NCBI GenBank assembly: GCA_013297925.1
Contig: JAAFJC010000003.1
Location: 1-64,000 of the forward strand
DNA: 64,000 nt
Reading direction: 5' to 3'
DNA from: Comamonadaceae bacterium
Lineage (GTDB): Bacteria; Pseudomonadota; Gammaproteobacteria; Burkholderiales; Burkholderiaceae_C
Of this stretch, positions 44,267 through 53,319 are shown piece after piece. The position numbers and the translations under genes were made by a program. A model generated the notes under the pieces. The model saw only the letters and a list, made by a program, of their open reading frames with translations. It made no database searches and was not told the origin of the DNA. Position 1 is the stretch's first letter. The number at the start of each line of letters is the position of its first letter.

Positions 44267-45028
44267 ATGACTCGCTCGCCAACGACCCCTCAGCTGCCTT
44301 GGCTGGCACCTGGCGAGGCTTTTCCCGAGGTATCGAAGGCTTGGGGGCGAAACGATCCAGTACCGGGGCTGCTGGCCGGCGGCGGAGATTTATCGGTGGA
44401 TACGCTGCGCGAGGCTTACACCCACGGCATTTTTCCTTGGTACAGCGCTGGCCAGCCCATCCTTTGGTGGAGCCCTGATCCGCGCATGACGCTACGCGTG
44501 GCTGAATTCAAACTGCATCGCAGCTTGCGCAAAAGCTTGAACGCATTTTTGCAAACGAGTGGCTGCGAGGTACGGATCGATCATGATTTTGCGGCGGTGA
44601 TCTCAGCGTGTGCCAACACATCCAGAGATGGCCAAGCCGGCACCTGGATCCTGCCTGAGATGCAAGCGGCCTATATCGCGCTGCATCGGGCCGGCTTGGC
44701 GCACAGCTTCGAGACTTGGAAAGATGGCGAGCTCATCGGCGGCTTGTATTGCACAGCAATCGGCAGCGCAGTGTTTGGCGAATCGATGTTTGCCCGACAA
44801 ACGGATGCTTCAAAAATAGCTTTGTGTGCCTTGGTGGCTCTTTGCCGCAGCCAAGGCGTGCCGCTGATTGATTGCCAGCAAAACACGTCGCACTTAGCCT
44901 CTTTAGGCGCAGCGGAAATCTCGCGCGAAGCCTTCTGTGCACACGTCTTGTCTAGTGCAAAAAATCCGATGCAATGGCGTAGAGATTGCATAAAATGGGA
45001 ACTATTGGATGTGCGGTTGGCATCTTAG
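44267..45028 (+). CDS. aat: Leucyl/phenylalanyl-tRNA-protein transferase
   Basis: A 253-residue protein starting MTRSPTTPQLPWLAPGEAFP. It has LLAGGGDLSVDTLREAYTHG and GIFPWYSAGQPILWWSPDPR near 45-80 and FGESMFARQTDASKIAL near 180, all Aat hallmarks. It adds Leu or Phe to N-terminal Arg/Lys, creating degrons for ClpS-ClpAP. It is followed by bpt after 41 bp, giving both bacterial N-degron transferases in one unit. The ATG at 44267 is chosen over earlier in-frame codons that lack conservation. Confidence 0.96.
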   Translation: MTRSPTTPQLPWLAPGEAFPEVSKAWGRNDPVPGLLAGGGDLSVDTLREAYTHGIFPWYSAGQPILWWSPDPRMTLRVAEFKLHRSLRKSLNAFLQTSGCEVRIDHDFAAVISACANTSRDGQAGTWILPEMQAAYIALHRAGLAHSFETWKDGELIGGLYCTAIGSAVFGESMFARQTDASKIALCALVALCRSQGVPLIDCQQNTSHLASLGAAEISREAFCAHVLSSAKNPMQWRRDCIKWELLDVRLAS

Positions 45029-45069
45029 GTATCTTCCTTAAGTCTCGACATTTGCACTAGGCATCAAAC

Positions 45070-45804
45070 ATGACCCTGCTCAAGGATCTCCCGCTACAGA
45101 CCTTGCAGTTCTACGCCACGGCGCCCTATCCGTGCAGCTATTTGCCGGGCAAAGTGGCGCGCAGCCAAGTCGCCACGCCCAGCCATTTGGTGCACAACGA
45201 AGCCTATTCAGAGCTGGTGGCCAGCGGATTTCGGCGCAGCGGCATGTTCACCTACAGGCCGTATTGCGATGGCTGTAAAGCCTGCGTGCCCCTGCGCGTC
45301 AAGGCCTCAGATTTTGCGCCCACACGCAGCCAAAAGCGTGCCCAAAAGCAGCATGCCAATCTGCAAGTTCGCGTGCTCAAGCTTGGCTTTGTGCAAGAGC
45401 ATTACGAGCTGTATTTGCGCTATCAAAACGGCCGGCATGCCGGCGGCGGCATGGATCACGACAGCATTGATCAATACACCCAGTTTTTGCTGCAAAGCCG
45501 CGTGAATTCGCGCATGGTGGAGTTTCGCGAGCTGGGCGTAGATGGAGAGCTTGGCGCTCTCAAAATCGTCGCCATTTTGGATGTGCTCTCAGTAGGCATT
45601 TCAGCGGTTTATACCTTCTATGAGCCCGATGCAAAAGCGGCTTACGGCACTTACTGCATCCTCTGGCAAATAGCCCAAGCCAAAGAGCTCGGCTTGGCGC
45701 ATGTGTATCTCGGCTACTGGATCGAGCACAGCCCCAAAATGACATACAAGGCGCAGTTTGGCGCGCATGAGAAGCTTTTGGATGGCGTTTGGAAACCACA
45801 GTGA
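45070..45804 (+). CDS. bpt: Aspartate/glutamate leucyltransferase Bpt (arginyltransferase family)
   Basis: A 244-residue protein: [20 protein letters not shown] near 20-40, [20 protein letters not shown] near 54-73, and [20 protein letters not shown] near 213-232. The N-terminal cysteines ([10 protein letters not shown]) are typical of the ATE fold. Bacterial Bpt transfers leucine to N-terminal Asp or Glu, the counterpart of eukaryotic arginyltransferase. It is adjacent to aat. Confidence 0.95.
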   Translation: MTLLKDLPLQTLQFYATAPYPCSYLPGKVARSQVATPSHLVHNEAYSELVASGFRRSGMFTYRPYCDGCKACVPLRVKASDFAPTRSQKRAQKQHANLQVRVLKLGFVQEHYELYLRYQNGRHAGGGMDHDSIDQYTQFLLQSRVNSRMVEFRELGVDGELGALKIVAILDVLSVGISAVYTFYEPDAKAAYGTYCILWQIAQAKELGLAHVYLGYWIEHSPKMTYKAQFGAHEKLLDGVWKPQ

Positions 45805-45849
45805 TAACACGCGATAAGGTCGCTCAGGATTTCACACTGTAAAATTTAA

Positions 45850-45875
45850 GCCGTCTCATGAGATGATCAGACGGC
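45850..45875. promoter_or_regulatory. Palindrome abutting the iclR-type start codon
   Basis: GCCGTCT and AGACGGC are perfect 7-bp arms separated by 12 bp, with a smaller TCTCATGAGA palindrome inside; the ATG follows immediately at 45876. A TGTAAAAT box lies just upstream. It may be an autoregulatory operator or a hairpin in the leader. Confidence 0.5.
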
Positions 45876-46643
45876 ATGAAAAAAACACCTTCCACCACCC
45901 CCACCATCCAAGTCTTGGAGCGCATGTTTTCGCTGCTGGATGTGCTCTCCTCCCGTGAAGGAGCGATTTCGCTCAAAGAAATCAGCGAAAAAACAGGCCT
46001 GCATCCCTCCACCACGCACCGCATCCTGAATGATCTCGCGCTCGGCCGCTTCGTGGATCGCCCCGAATCGGGCAGCTATCGCCTCGGCCTGCGCCTGCTT
46101 GAGCTCGGCAATCTCGTCAAAGACCGCCTCAATGTGCGCGATGCCGCACTGCCCGCCATGCGCGAACTGCACAAGCTCACCCAGCAAACGGTGAACCTCT
46201 CCGTGCGCCAAGGCGATGAGATCGTCTACGTCGAGCGTGCCTATTCCGAGCGCAGCGGCATGCAAGTCGTCCGCGCCATCGGTGGCCGCGCGCCGCTGCA
46301 TCTCACCTCGGTGGGCAAACTCTTCCTCGCTTTCGACGAACCCCTGCGCGTGCGCCAATACGCCACCCGCACCGGCCTCGCCGGCCAAACCAAAAACAGC
46401 CTCACGCAATTGCCCAACCTAGAGCGCGAGCTCTCCAAATGCCGCCAATACGGCACAGCCAGGGATAACGAAGAGCTAGAGCTCGGCGTGCGCTGCATGG
46501 CCGCCGGCATCTACGATGATCAATCCCGCTTGGTAGCCGGCCTCTCCATCTCCGCCCCCGCAGACCGCCTAAACGAAGATTGGCTGCCGCGCCTGCAAGC
46601 CACTGCGCAGGAGATTTCAACAGCGCTCGGCTATCGAGGCTAG
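45876..46643 (+). CDS. IclR family transcriptional regulator
   Basis: A 255-residue protein with an N-terminal winged helix (VLERMFSLLDVLSSREGAIS, then SEKTGLHPSTTHRILNDLA) and a GAF-like effector domain (about 85-250, with VNLSVRQGDEIVYVERAYS and RCMAAGIYDDQSRLVAGLSI). The target and effector are unknown, since no catabolic gene is adjacent. A palindrome lies directly before the start codon. Confidence 0.9.
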   Translation: MKKTPSTTPTIQVLERMFSLLDVLSSREGAISLKEISEKTGLHPSTTHRILNDLALGRFVDRPESGSYRLGLRLLELGNLVKDRLNVRDAALPAMRELHKLTQQTVNLSVRQGDEIVYVERAYSERSGMQVVRAIGGRAPLHLTSVGKLFLAFDEPLRVRQYATRTGLAGQTKNSLTQLPNLERELSKCRQYGTARDNEELELGVRCMAAGIYDDQSRLVAGLSISAPADRLNEDWLPRLQATAQEISTALGYRG

Positions 46644-46652
46644 ATTCAGGTC

Positions 46653-46693
46653 GCTATAAATTCAGTAGCTGCTCGCGCAGTATTTATGCCGGC
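46653..46693 (+). repeat. 41-bp dispersed element, copy 16 (intergenic)
   Basis: GCTATAAATTCAGTAGC, then TGCTCGCGCAGTATTTATG and CCGGC. It lies between the convergent iclR-type and tetR-type genes. Confidence 0.88.
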
Positions 46694-46723
46694 GAAAGCC
46701 CATTTTTATTCAAAAAAAGTAAT

Positions 46724-47425
46724 TCAACGCCGTACAAAGCGCACAACAGTCTCGATCACATGCTCGCGGCGTTTGGCGGCTACGGCTTTGGAGCTCATAT
46801 CGATTTTAAAAATCGTACCAAAGGTGAAACGGTTGGAGACGTTGAAAAAACTCAGCGCGCTGATGGTGGCGTGAATATCGATCGGCAGCAGGCCGGTGCG
46901 GAAAATGCCTTCGCTCACGCCGCGCTCATAGAGATCTTTAATGGCTTTTAGCGCGGGCACATTCATGCCCTGAATGCTCTTGCTCTGGGAGAGGAATTGC
47001 GCGCGATTGATGTTTTCGTTCATCACGAGGCGGATGTAATCTTCGTTGCCGGCATGATGATCAAAGGTGAATTCCACCAAGCGGCGCAGCGCCTGCTCGG
47101 GCGGCAAATCATCCAGATTCAAATCGGCTTCTGTTTCGCGCACGCGGCGATAGGCTTCTTCGAGCACTTTGACATAGAGGCCTTCTTTGCTCTGGAAATA
47201 GTAGTAAATCATGCGCTTGCTGGTGCGCGTGCGCTCGGCGATTTCATCAATCCGCGCGCCGGCCAAGCCTTTTTGCGCAAATTCCTCCGTGGCCACTTTC
47301 AAGATCTCCGCCATCGTGCGGGCGGGATCGTTGGTGCGGCTAGGAGCAGGCACAGTTTTTTTGGCTGATGGCTTCTTCGCTGCTGCGCGTTTTGTTTTTA
47401 GAGCTAAATGTACCGTTCCGTTCAT
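46724..47425 (-). CDS. TetR family transcriptional regulator
   Basis: A 233-residue protein with a basic N-terminal extension (KTKRAAAKKPSAKKTVPAPS) and a TetR helix-turn-helix (ILKVATEEFAQKGLAGARID, then RTRTSKRMIYYYFQSKEGLY) followed by an all-helical ligand domain of the TetR_C type. The target is unknown. It starts 17 bp after the dinG-like gene on the same strand. TGTAC/GTACA arms at 47409-47413 and 47428-47432 flank the start codon and could be an operator, but this is weak. Confidence 0.88.
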   Translation of the reverse strand: MNGTVHLALKTKRAAAKKPSAKKTVPAPSRTNDPARTMAEILKVATEEFAQKGLAGARIDEIAERTRTSKRMIYYYFQSKEGLYVKVLEEAYRRVRETEADLNLDDLPPEQALRRLVEFTFDHHAGNEDYIRLVMNENINRAQFLSQSKSIQGMNVPALKAIKDLYERGVSEGIFRTGLLPIDIHATISALSFFNVSNRFTFGTIFKIDMSSKAVAAKRREHVIETVVRFVRR

Positions 47426-47441
47426 TTGTACAGTATATGCT

Positions 47442-49577
47442 TTACTGAAGCTGAATCAAAGCAGCTTGAAACTCCTCGGGTGTCGTGAGCCGCGCCATCG
47501 GCGGCAGCGCGGCCATCAGCCGGCGGCCGTAGCCCATTTGGGCCAGGCGGGTGTCGCCAATCACCAAAATGCCGCGATCAGTCTCGCGCCTGATCAAGCG
47601 ACCCGCGCCTTGTTTCAATGCGACTGCAGCTTCGGGCACAGAATAGTCAGAAAACGCGCTGCGGCCTTGGCTCTCTAGGCGCTGGCAGCGCGCTTCGACC
47701 AAAGGATCGCCCGGCGGGGGGAAAGGTAGTTTGTCGATGATCACGAGCTGCAAAGCCTCACCGGGAATATCAATGCCTTCCCAGAATGAAGCAGAAGCAA
47801 CGAGCACGCAGCCTTTGCCGCCTTGCATGTTACCAATTCTGAATCGCTCAACGAGTTCGCGTTTCGAGAGCTGGCCTTGGACGAGCACATCCAGTTGACC
47901 ATCCAGTTTTTCTTTCAAGCCCTCGCCAATCGCTTTGAGCGCGCGCAACGTAGTCGTTAGGACCATAGTGCGCCCTTGGAGCTTGAGAGCACCTTGCAGC
48001 GCGAGCTTGGCCACCTCTTCGCTGTGGGCGGGATCATTGGGCTTGGGCAGGTGGCGCGGCACATAGACGCTGGCTTGATTGGGATAATCAAATGGGCTTT
48101 GCGCCACCAAAATGCGCGCATCTTCGAGGCCACAGGGCTCGGTAAACCAGCTGAGCTTGGCATCGTCTCCCAGAGTGGCCGAAGTAAAAATCCAAGCGCG
48201 GCGGGAGGGCTCGGAGGGTATCGCATCTCGACTGGAAGGTGCGCCGCGCATCAAGGCCTCTTCATCGTCCTCCTCGGGCATCCACTCTTGCCATTGGTCA
48301 TCATGCTCAACGCGGCTTTCATCTTCAGGCGGAAAATCATTCACGCCCTGCCCCACATCGAGCTTGAGCAGCTTGGTGCGAATCGTCTGCGCAATATCCA
48401 GCGGCGCTTCCATCAGCGTGATTTGTGCGCCCACATCCAGCCAGCGCACTTGGCCTTTTTCGGGTTGCTGCAAAAAGCGCTTGGCGCGGCTGGCCATCTC
48501 TCGGGCGCGATCATGCAAGCGCACAAAATCTGGCGCGATCTCGCTGACCATATCCAGCGCTGCCATGGCCATTTGCAGCGCGTCCTCTACTCGACTTAAA
48601 CCTTCTGCCCAATCCTGCTCGTGCAGACCTTCAGGGGCGCTACCCGTCCAGCGCAGGCGCATGTCTTTGCTGTATTTGGTTTTCTCGCCCACCACGAGGC
48701 GCAAATCGCGCGCGGCCATCTCGCAGTCTCGCGCTAATTCCTGCCACTCGGCCAAGCCGCGAGCCAGCTGCAGGCCCGTGCCCAGCAAATCGCGGGTGAA
48801 ATCCAGCATTTGCGATGTGCCCAAGGCTGCGCCTAGGAACTGCACGCCCGTTTCGTTGAGCTGATGCGCCTCATCAAAAATCGCGATCCGCACGGTGGGC
48901 AACAACTCGGCCATGCCCGATTCGCGCACGGCCAGATCAGCAAAAAACAAATGATGATTCACCACCACCACATCGGAGGCCAACGCCTGCTTGCGTGCCA
49001 GCATCACATGGCAGCTTTTGTAGCTCGGGCAAGTGGAGCCTAGGCAGTTTTCTCGTGACGAGGTAACGAGTGGAATGATGCTAGAGCGCTCATCCAAGCC
49101 AGGCAGTTCGGCCAAATCCCCGCTGCTCGTCGTCACCGCCCATTTTTCAATCTTTGCCAGCGCCAACAAAGCGCTACGCTCCACATGCTCTTGCCGCGCA
49201 AGCTTCATGCGATGGATGCAGAGATAGCTGCTGCGGCCTTTGAGTAATGCAGTGCGCGCAGGCAGGCCAAGCGCTTTGAGCAAACGCGGCAAATCACGTG
49301 AAAAAAGCTGATCTTGCAAGGCTTTCGTAGCGGTAGACACCATCACCCGCTCACCCGAGAGCAGCGCGGGCACCAGGTAAGCGAAGGTCTTGCCGACGCC
49401 TGTACCCGCCTCCACCACCAGTGCGCCGCCGCTCTCAATAGTTTGAGCCACGGCCTCGGCCATCTCGCGCTGTCCAGAGCGTTGCGCAAAGGCTTCTGTG
49501 GCCTGCCCTAGCAAAGAGCCATCGTCAAAATTAGCTGCCACAGCCTCGGTGAGACTGCGGTAATTTCCCGCATTCAT
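47442..49577 (-). CDS. DinG/YoaA-type ATP-dependent DNA helicase
   Basis: A 711-residue superfamily 2 helicase of the XPD-like group: Walker A VVEAGTGVGKTFAYLVP near 55, Fe-S cysteines in NCLGSTCPSYKSCHVML near 180, DEAH box FDEAHQLNE near 235, and late motifs VLVASASFWEGIDIPGEAL and GAGRLIRRETDRG. It unwinds DNA 5' to 3' in repair and replication-transcription conflict. YoaA is distinguished from DinG by details I cannot settle. It follows the ydcH-like gene with a 19-bp gap. Confidence 0.93.
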   Translation of the reverse strand: MNAGNYRSLTEAVAANFDDGSLLGQATEAFAQRSGQREMAEAVAQTIESGGALVVEAGTGVGKTFAYLVPALLSGERVMVSTATKALQDQLFSRDLPRLLKALGLPARTALLKGRSSYLCIHRMKLARQEHVERSALLALAKIEKWAVTTSSGDLAELPGLDERSSIIPLVTSSRENCLGSTCPSYKSCHVMLARKQALASDVVVVNHHLFFADLAVRESGMAELLPTVRIAIFDEAHQLNETGVQFLGAALGTSQMLDFTRDLLGTGLQLARGLAEWQELARDCEMAARDLRLVVGEKTKYSKDMRLRWTGSAPEGLHEQDWAEGLSRVEDALQMAMAALDMVSEIAPDFVRLHDRAREMASRAKRFLQQPEKGQVRWLDVGAQITLMEAPLDIAQTIRTKLLKLDVGQGVNDFPPEDESRVEHDDQWQEWMPEEDDEEALMRGAPSSRDAIPSEPSRRAWIFTSATLGDDAKLSWFTEPCGLEDARILVAQSPFDYPNQASVYVPRHLPKPNDPAHSEEVAKLALQGALKLQGRTMVLTTTLRALKAIGEGLKEKLDGQLDVLVQGQLSKRELVERFRIGNMQGGKGCVLVASASFWEGIDIPGEALQLVIIDKLPFPPPGDPLVEARCQRLESQGRSAFSDYSVPEAAVALKQGAGRLIRRETDRGILVIGDTRLAQMGYGRRLMAALPPMARLTTPEEFQAALIQLQ

Positions 49578-49596
49578 GCTTTGCTTGCCCTCATCT

Positions 49597-49800
49597 TCAA
49601 GCGGGCTCTTTGCCGTCGATCTCGATTTCCAATCGCACGATTTGATCGCGCAAAGCCAGCCGGCGCTTCTTAAGGCGGCGCAGCATCAGCTCGTCCAAAG
49701 GCGTTTGCTCAGCCAGCCGGTCGATCATCGCATCCAGATCGGCATGCTCCATGCGTAGCTCGATCAGGTGGCGGTCGGGGGAATGTAGGTTGGAATCCAA
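49597..49800 (-). CDS. YdcH family (DUF465) protein
   Basis: A 67-residue helical-hairpin protein: HLIELRMEHADLDAMIDRL and LDELMLRRLKKRRLALRDQI are typical of YdcH/DUF465. The function is unknown. It is upstream of the helicase on the same strand. Confidence 0.85.
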   Translation of the reverse strand: MDSNLHSPDRHLIELRMEHADLDAMIDRLAEQTPLDELMLRRLKKRRLALRDQIVRLEIEIDGKEPA

Positions 49801-49893
49801 AATCTATCTCAGTGCAACAACAGTTTGCGCCAATCTCAAGCTAAATACAGTTAAATGTACATCTGGCAGCAATTGCCCTGATAATAATGCCAC

Positions 49894-50721
49894 ATGTCTA
49901 ACGGTTACAGAATCACAGCGTCCACAGGTATCCACAAAGGAGACCGCGATTATCAGCAAGATCAGATTGCGCTGCTCAATCATCCGCGCGTCAACGGTTG
50001 CATGCTGGGCGTGGTGGCTGATGGCATGGGCGGCAGAAGCGGCGGGCGCAAAGCATCGGATCAGGTCATGCTCACCGCGCAGCAGCTTTTCGAGCGCTAT
50101 TCTCCCGAGCGAGACGATCCACCTTCTATGCTGCGCCAATTGGTAGAAGAAGCGCATTTGGTGATCAAGCTCACGGCTATTTCCTCCGAGCAAGAGCCGC
50201 ACAGTACTGTAGCCGCTTTTTTGATCAACCCGAACGGCGAATGCCACTGGGTGCATGCAGGCGATTCACGGATTTATCATTATCACGGCAACAAAATGGT
50301 CAAGCGCACTTATGACCATTCCTATGTGCAGACCTTGGTCGAAAAAGGTGAGATCACCGAAGAAGAAGCCAATGTTCATCCGCAATCCAACATCTTGATG
50401 GGCTGCTTGGGCACGGAAGATGATCCACCCATGGATTTCCATTACATTCCCAGCCTTCGCCCTGGCGATGTCTTAATGTGCTGCTCGGATGGCGTATGGC
50501 ATTATTTTTCGCCCACGGAGCTCGGCTCAGTGCTCTCGGCGCTCACACCCCGCGAATCCACGGAATTCCTGATCGACAAAGCCCGCTCCCGCGCTCGCGG
50601 CACAGGTGACAATCTCTCCATTGCGGTGATCAAACTGGAGCCTTTGGTCGAAACGCGCGAATCTATTGCGGGCAAGATCGAAATTCCTTCGATTCATTCC
50701 ATCAAAACCGGCAAGGCCTGA
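49894..50721 (+). CDS. PP2C-family Ser/Thr protein phosphatase
   Basis: A 275-residue PPM phosphatase. Metal ligands fit the conserved aspartates in GDRDYQQDQ near 17-25, VVADGMGGRSGG near 41-52, CCSDGVWHYF near 190 and GTGDNLSIAVIK near 236. It dephosphorylates Ser/Thr residues. No partner kinase is adjacent. The gene ends just before the convergent dinB. The last 30 residues extend past the catalytic core. Confidence 0.92.
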   Translation: MSNGYRITASTGIHKGDRDYQQDQIALLNHPRVNGCMLGVVADGMGGRSGGRKASDQVMLTAQQLFERYSPERDDPPSMLRQLVEEAHLVIKLTAISSEQEPHSTVAAFLINPNGECHWVHAGDSRIYHYHGNKMVKRTYDHSYVQTLVEKGEITEEEANVHPQSNILMGCLGTEDDPPMDFHYIPSLRPGDVLMCCSDGVWHYFSPTELGSVLSALTPRESTEFLIDKARSRARGTGDNLSIAVIKLEPLVETRESIAGKIEIPSIHSIKTGKA

Positions 50722-50723
50722 GC

Positions 50724-51956
50724 TCAGAATAATTCTGGCTCTTTGTCATTCGCTTCGTTTTTTATAGCGCCTTGCGCAGATTCCATGCCGGCGACTCGGC
50801 CTTTTTGCTCTAAATTCTTCTGAATCAGCTTGCCCACGCGCACACCGAGCAACCGAAAGCGCTGGCTCAAATCAATGCGCTTGAGCGCAAGGCCTGCCGT
50901 GCGGCGAATGATCTTGGGATCGTCTGTGGCAGCGCCAATCGTGATGTCACGCGTGGCGACTTTGAAATTGCCCCAGCGCAGCTTGATACCAATCGTGCGC
51001 CCCAGATAGCCTTTGCGCTGTAAATCGCGCGCCACACTTTCGCACAGCTCGGTGAACACTTCGCCCAGCTCTGCTTTATCGTGCACTGCATGCAGATCGC
51101 GCTCAAAGGTGGTTTCGCGGCTCATGCTCACAGGCTCGCTCTCGGTTTCTACTGCTCGATCATCCCTCCCCCAAGCGGCCTCGTGCATCCACGCACCGTA
51201 GCTTTTGCCGAAGCGCTCCACCAGAAAATGCCGCGCTTGCGCGGCAAGCTCGCCAATCGTTGAGATGCCCAAAGCCTTGAGCTTTTCATCGGCCTTGGGC
51301 CCAATGCCATTGATCTTGCGCGCAGCCAGTGGCCAAATCTTCTCCTGCAAATCCGCTTCATAGACGATGGAAATACCGTTCGGCTTATTGAACTCGCTGG
51401 CCATTTTGGCGAGCAATTTATTCGGCGCAACGCCGATCGAGCAGGTCAGCCCTGTGGCTTCAAAAATGCTTTTCTGAATCAGCCGCGCGAGCACCCGCCC
51501 GCCTTCGCGCTGCCCGCCCGGCACATCGGTGAAATCGATATACACCTCGTCCACGCCCCGGTTTTCCATAAGCGGAGCAATTTCTAAGATGATTTCTTTG
51601 AAGCGACGCGAAAAGCGCCGGTATTCCTCAAAATCCACAGGCAGCAAGACAGCTTGCGGGCAGAGCTTGGCCGCCTTCATCGTGCCCATCGCCGAGCCTA
51701 CGCCGAAGCTACGGGCCACGTAATTCGCCGTGGTGAGCACGCCTCGGCCGGTGTAATCTTTCAGGCGAGGAAAAGCTTCTACCGGGATCTCATGCGTCTG
51801 TAATTCGCCTTGCGCTTGGCGCAGCTTCTCGCGAATCGCGCCGCCACCGCCCACCACCACCGGCTCTTTTTTGAGCTGAGGATAGCGCAGCAGCTCTACG
51901 GATGCGTAGAAGGCATCCATGTCGAGGTGGGCAATGCGGCGAATCGGCTCTGGCAT
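50724..51956 (-). CDS. dinB: DNA polymerase IV (Y family)
   Basis: A 410-residue protein starting MPEPIRRIAHLDMDAFYASV, with DMDAFYASVE near 12-21, VDEVYIDFTD near 125, and the little-finger domain in the last third. It makes translesion copies of damaged DNA. A stretch around GRGVLTTANYVARSFGVGSA near 60-80 matches the family. The C-terminal tail (residues 389-402, AGMESAQGAIKNEA) is encoded by a copy of the 41-bp repeat; the tail ends DKEPELF, where a clamp-binding motif is expected, so it deserves attention. The true start is the ATG at 51956; an upstream extension is not conserved. Confidence 0.94.
   Translation of the reverse strand: MPEPIRRIAHLDMDAFYASVELLRYPQLKKEPVVVGGGGAIREKLRQAQGELQTHEIPVEAFPRLKDYTGRGVLTTANYVARSFGVGSAMGTMKAAKLCPQAVLLPVDFEEYRRFSRRFKEIILEIAPLMENRGVDEVYIDFTDVPGGQREGGRVLARLIQKSIFEATGLTCSIGVAPNKLLAKMASEFNKPNGISIVYEADLQEKIWPLAARKINGIGPKADEKLKALGISTIGELAAQARHFLVERFGKSYGAWMHEAAWGRDDRAVETESEPVSMSRETTFERDLHAVHDKAELGEVFTELCESVARDLQRKGYLGRTIGIKLRWGNFKVATRDITIGAATDDPKIIRRTAGLALKRIDLSQRFRLLGVRVGKLIQKNLEQKGRVAGMESAQGAIKNEANDKEPELF
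50752..50792 (+). repeat. 41-bp dispersed element, copy 17 (inside dinB C-terminus)
   Basis: GCTTCGTTTTTTATAGC, then GCCTTGCGCAG and CATGCCGGC. Encodes residues 389-402 of DNA polymerase IV. Confidence 0.84.
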
Positions 51957-52035
51957 GCTTTGATTTTGCCTTGGTATCTTGCATTCAGCGGTATCGCTTA
52001 GCCCGCCATCATCGAGGCGCACCCACCTCCGTGAA

Positions 52036-52074
52036 TGTCCTCCGCCGGCTGCGCCGTCTCCCCCTTTATTTCAC
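52036..52074 (+). repeat. Partial relative of the nested inverted-repeat element
   Basis: TGTCCTCCGCCGGCTGCGCC and CTCCCCCTTTATTTC resemble blocks of the element at 13717-14000. It lies between dinB and the cysB-type gene. Confidence 0.5.
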
Positions 52075-52159
52075 TTCAGTAGATGCACCACGCTGACGGC
52101 TACTATTTAGTCATTCCACACTATAAATCGACTCGTTTTGACAGTCTTTTAGCCATCTC

Positions 52160-52200
52160 GCCGGCATGGAACCTGCGAGAGTAGCTATTAAATTAATAGC
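52160..52200 (-). repeat. 41-bp dispersed element, copy 18 (intergenic)
   Basis: GCCGGCATGGAACCTGCGAG then GTAGCTATTAAATTAATAGC; the palindrome is nearly perfect. It lies 56 bp before the cysB-type start codon. Confidence 0.9.
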
Positions 52201-52256
52201 AAATCACATTACTTAAGAAAAGGCATAATAAACCCATTCTTTAGCTGTTTTTTGAT

Positions 52257-53198
52257 ATGAACCTCCACCAATTCCGCTTCGTGCAAGAAGCTGCGCGACG
52301 CAACCTCAATCTCACCGAAGCCGCCAAAGCGCTACACACCTCTCAGCCCGGCGTGTCTAAAGCCATCATTGAATTTGAAGAAGAGCTGGGCATTGAAGTG
52401 TTTGCGCGGCATGGCAAGCGCCTCAAGCGCATCACCGAGCCCGGCGCGCAAGTGCTCAAAAGCATCGACATCATCTTGCGCGAAGTGGGCAATTTAAAGC
52501 GCATTGGCGAGCAATACAGCCTGCAAGACAGCGGCACGCTCAGCATCGCCTCCACCCACACCCAAGCGCGCTACGTGCTCCCCGGCCCGATTGCCAAGCT
52601 GCGCGAGGCCTTCCCAAAGGTGAACATCAGCCTGCACCAAGGCTCGCCCGATCAAGTGGCCAAAATGCTGATCGACGAAGTGGCCGAAATCGGCATCGCC
52701 ACCGAGAGCTTGGCGGATTACGCCGAGCTCGTGACGCTCCCCTGCTACGAATGGCAACACGTGCTCGTGATGCCCCAAGATCACAAGCTCGCCAAGGTGA
52801 GCGAAGTCACCCTACAAGATTTAGCCAGCGAGCCGCTCGTGAGCTACCATCCCACTTTCACAGGCCGCACTAAGATAGATGCCGCATTCGCCGCTAAAAA
52901 ACTAGAGCCCAGAATGGCGATTGAGGCCATCGACTCCGACGTGATCAAAACCTATGTGCGCGCTGGCCTGGGCGTCGGCATCGTGGCTGAGATGGCCGTC
53001 AACGCCGATCACGAGAAAGACCTCATCGTCAAACCCGCCGGCCACCTCTTCGGCAAAAACACCGCCAGAGTCGCCTTCAAACGCAGCGCGTATCTGCGCA
53101 ACTTCATCTACACCTTCACCGAGCTCATCTCGCCGCGCTTAACCAGAGATTTGGTGAGCAAAGCGCTGTCAGGTTATAGCGATGATTTTTCTCTTTAG
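52257..53198 (+). CDS. cysB: CysB-type LysR family regulator
   Basis: A 313-residue LysR regulator with the N-terminal helix-turn-helix MNLHQFRFVQEAARRNLNLT, then EAAKALHTSQPGVSKAIIEF, as in CysB. The effector domain has SIASTHTQARYVLPGPIAKL near 97-116 and TGRTKIDAAFAAKKLEPRM near 200, features of the CysB/Cbl subgroup that binds N-acetylserine. It activates sulfur-assimilation genes, none of which are in the window. No autoregulatory site is assigned. Confidence 0.92.
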   Translation: MNLHQFRFVQEAARRNLNLTEAAKALHTSQPGVSKAIIEFEEELGIEVFARHGKRLKRITEPGAQVLKSIDIILREVGNLKRIGEQYSLQDSGTLSIASTHTQARYVLPGPIAKLREAFPKVNISLHQGSPDQVAKMLIDEVAEIGIATESLADYAELVTLPCYEWQHVLVMPQDHKLAKVSEVTLQDLASEPLVSYHPTFTGRTKIDAAFAAKKLEPRMAIEAIDSDVIKTYVRAGLGVGIVAEMAVNADHEKDLIVKPAGHLFGKNTARVAFKRSAYLRNFIYTFTELISPRLTRDLVSKALSGYSDDFSL

Positions 53199-53215
53199 TG
53201 ATGAACTAGCCACCT

Positions 53216-53275
53216 CCGTTCGCCCTGAGCTTGTCGAAGGGCTCGCCAAGGCTTCGACAAGCTCAGCCCGAACGG
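53216..53275. repeat. GAACGG-ended palindrome, copy 2
   Basis: CCGTTCGCCCTGAGCTTGTC and CGACAAGCTCAGCCCGAACG form a nearly perfect hairpin of about 24 bp per arm with a short loop. It lies between cysB and the aminotransferase and could act as a terminator-like barrier, though no T-run follows. Confidence 0.88.
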
Positions 53276-53319
53276 TCTTTAGTTTTTAGTTATCCTTGAT
53301 CGTTTTCTGGTCTTCCAAA

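Noticed and set aside
47409-47432. TGTAC/GTACA arms around the tetR-type start codon as an operator
   Set aside because: Arms of 5 bp at 14-bp spacing are too short to claim; mentioned only within the gene entry.
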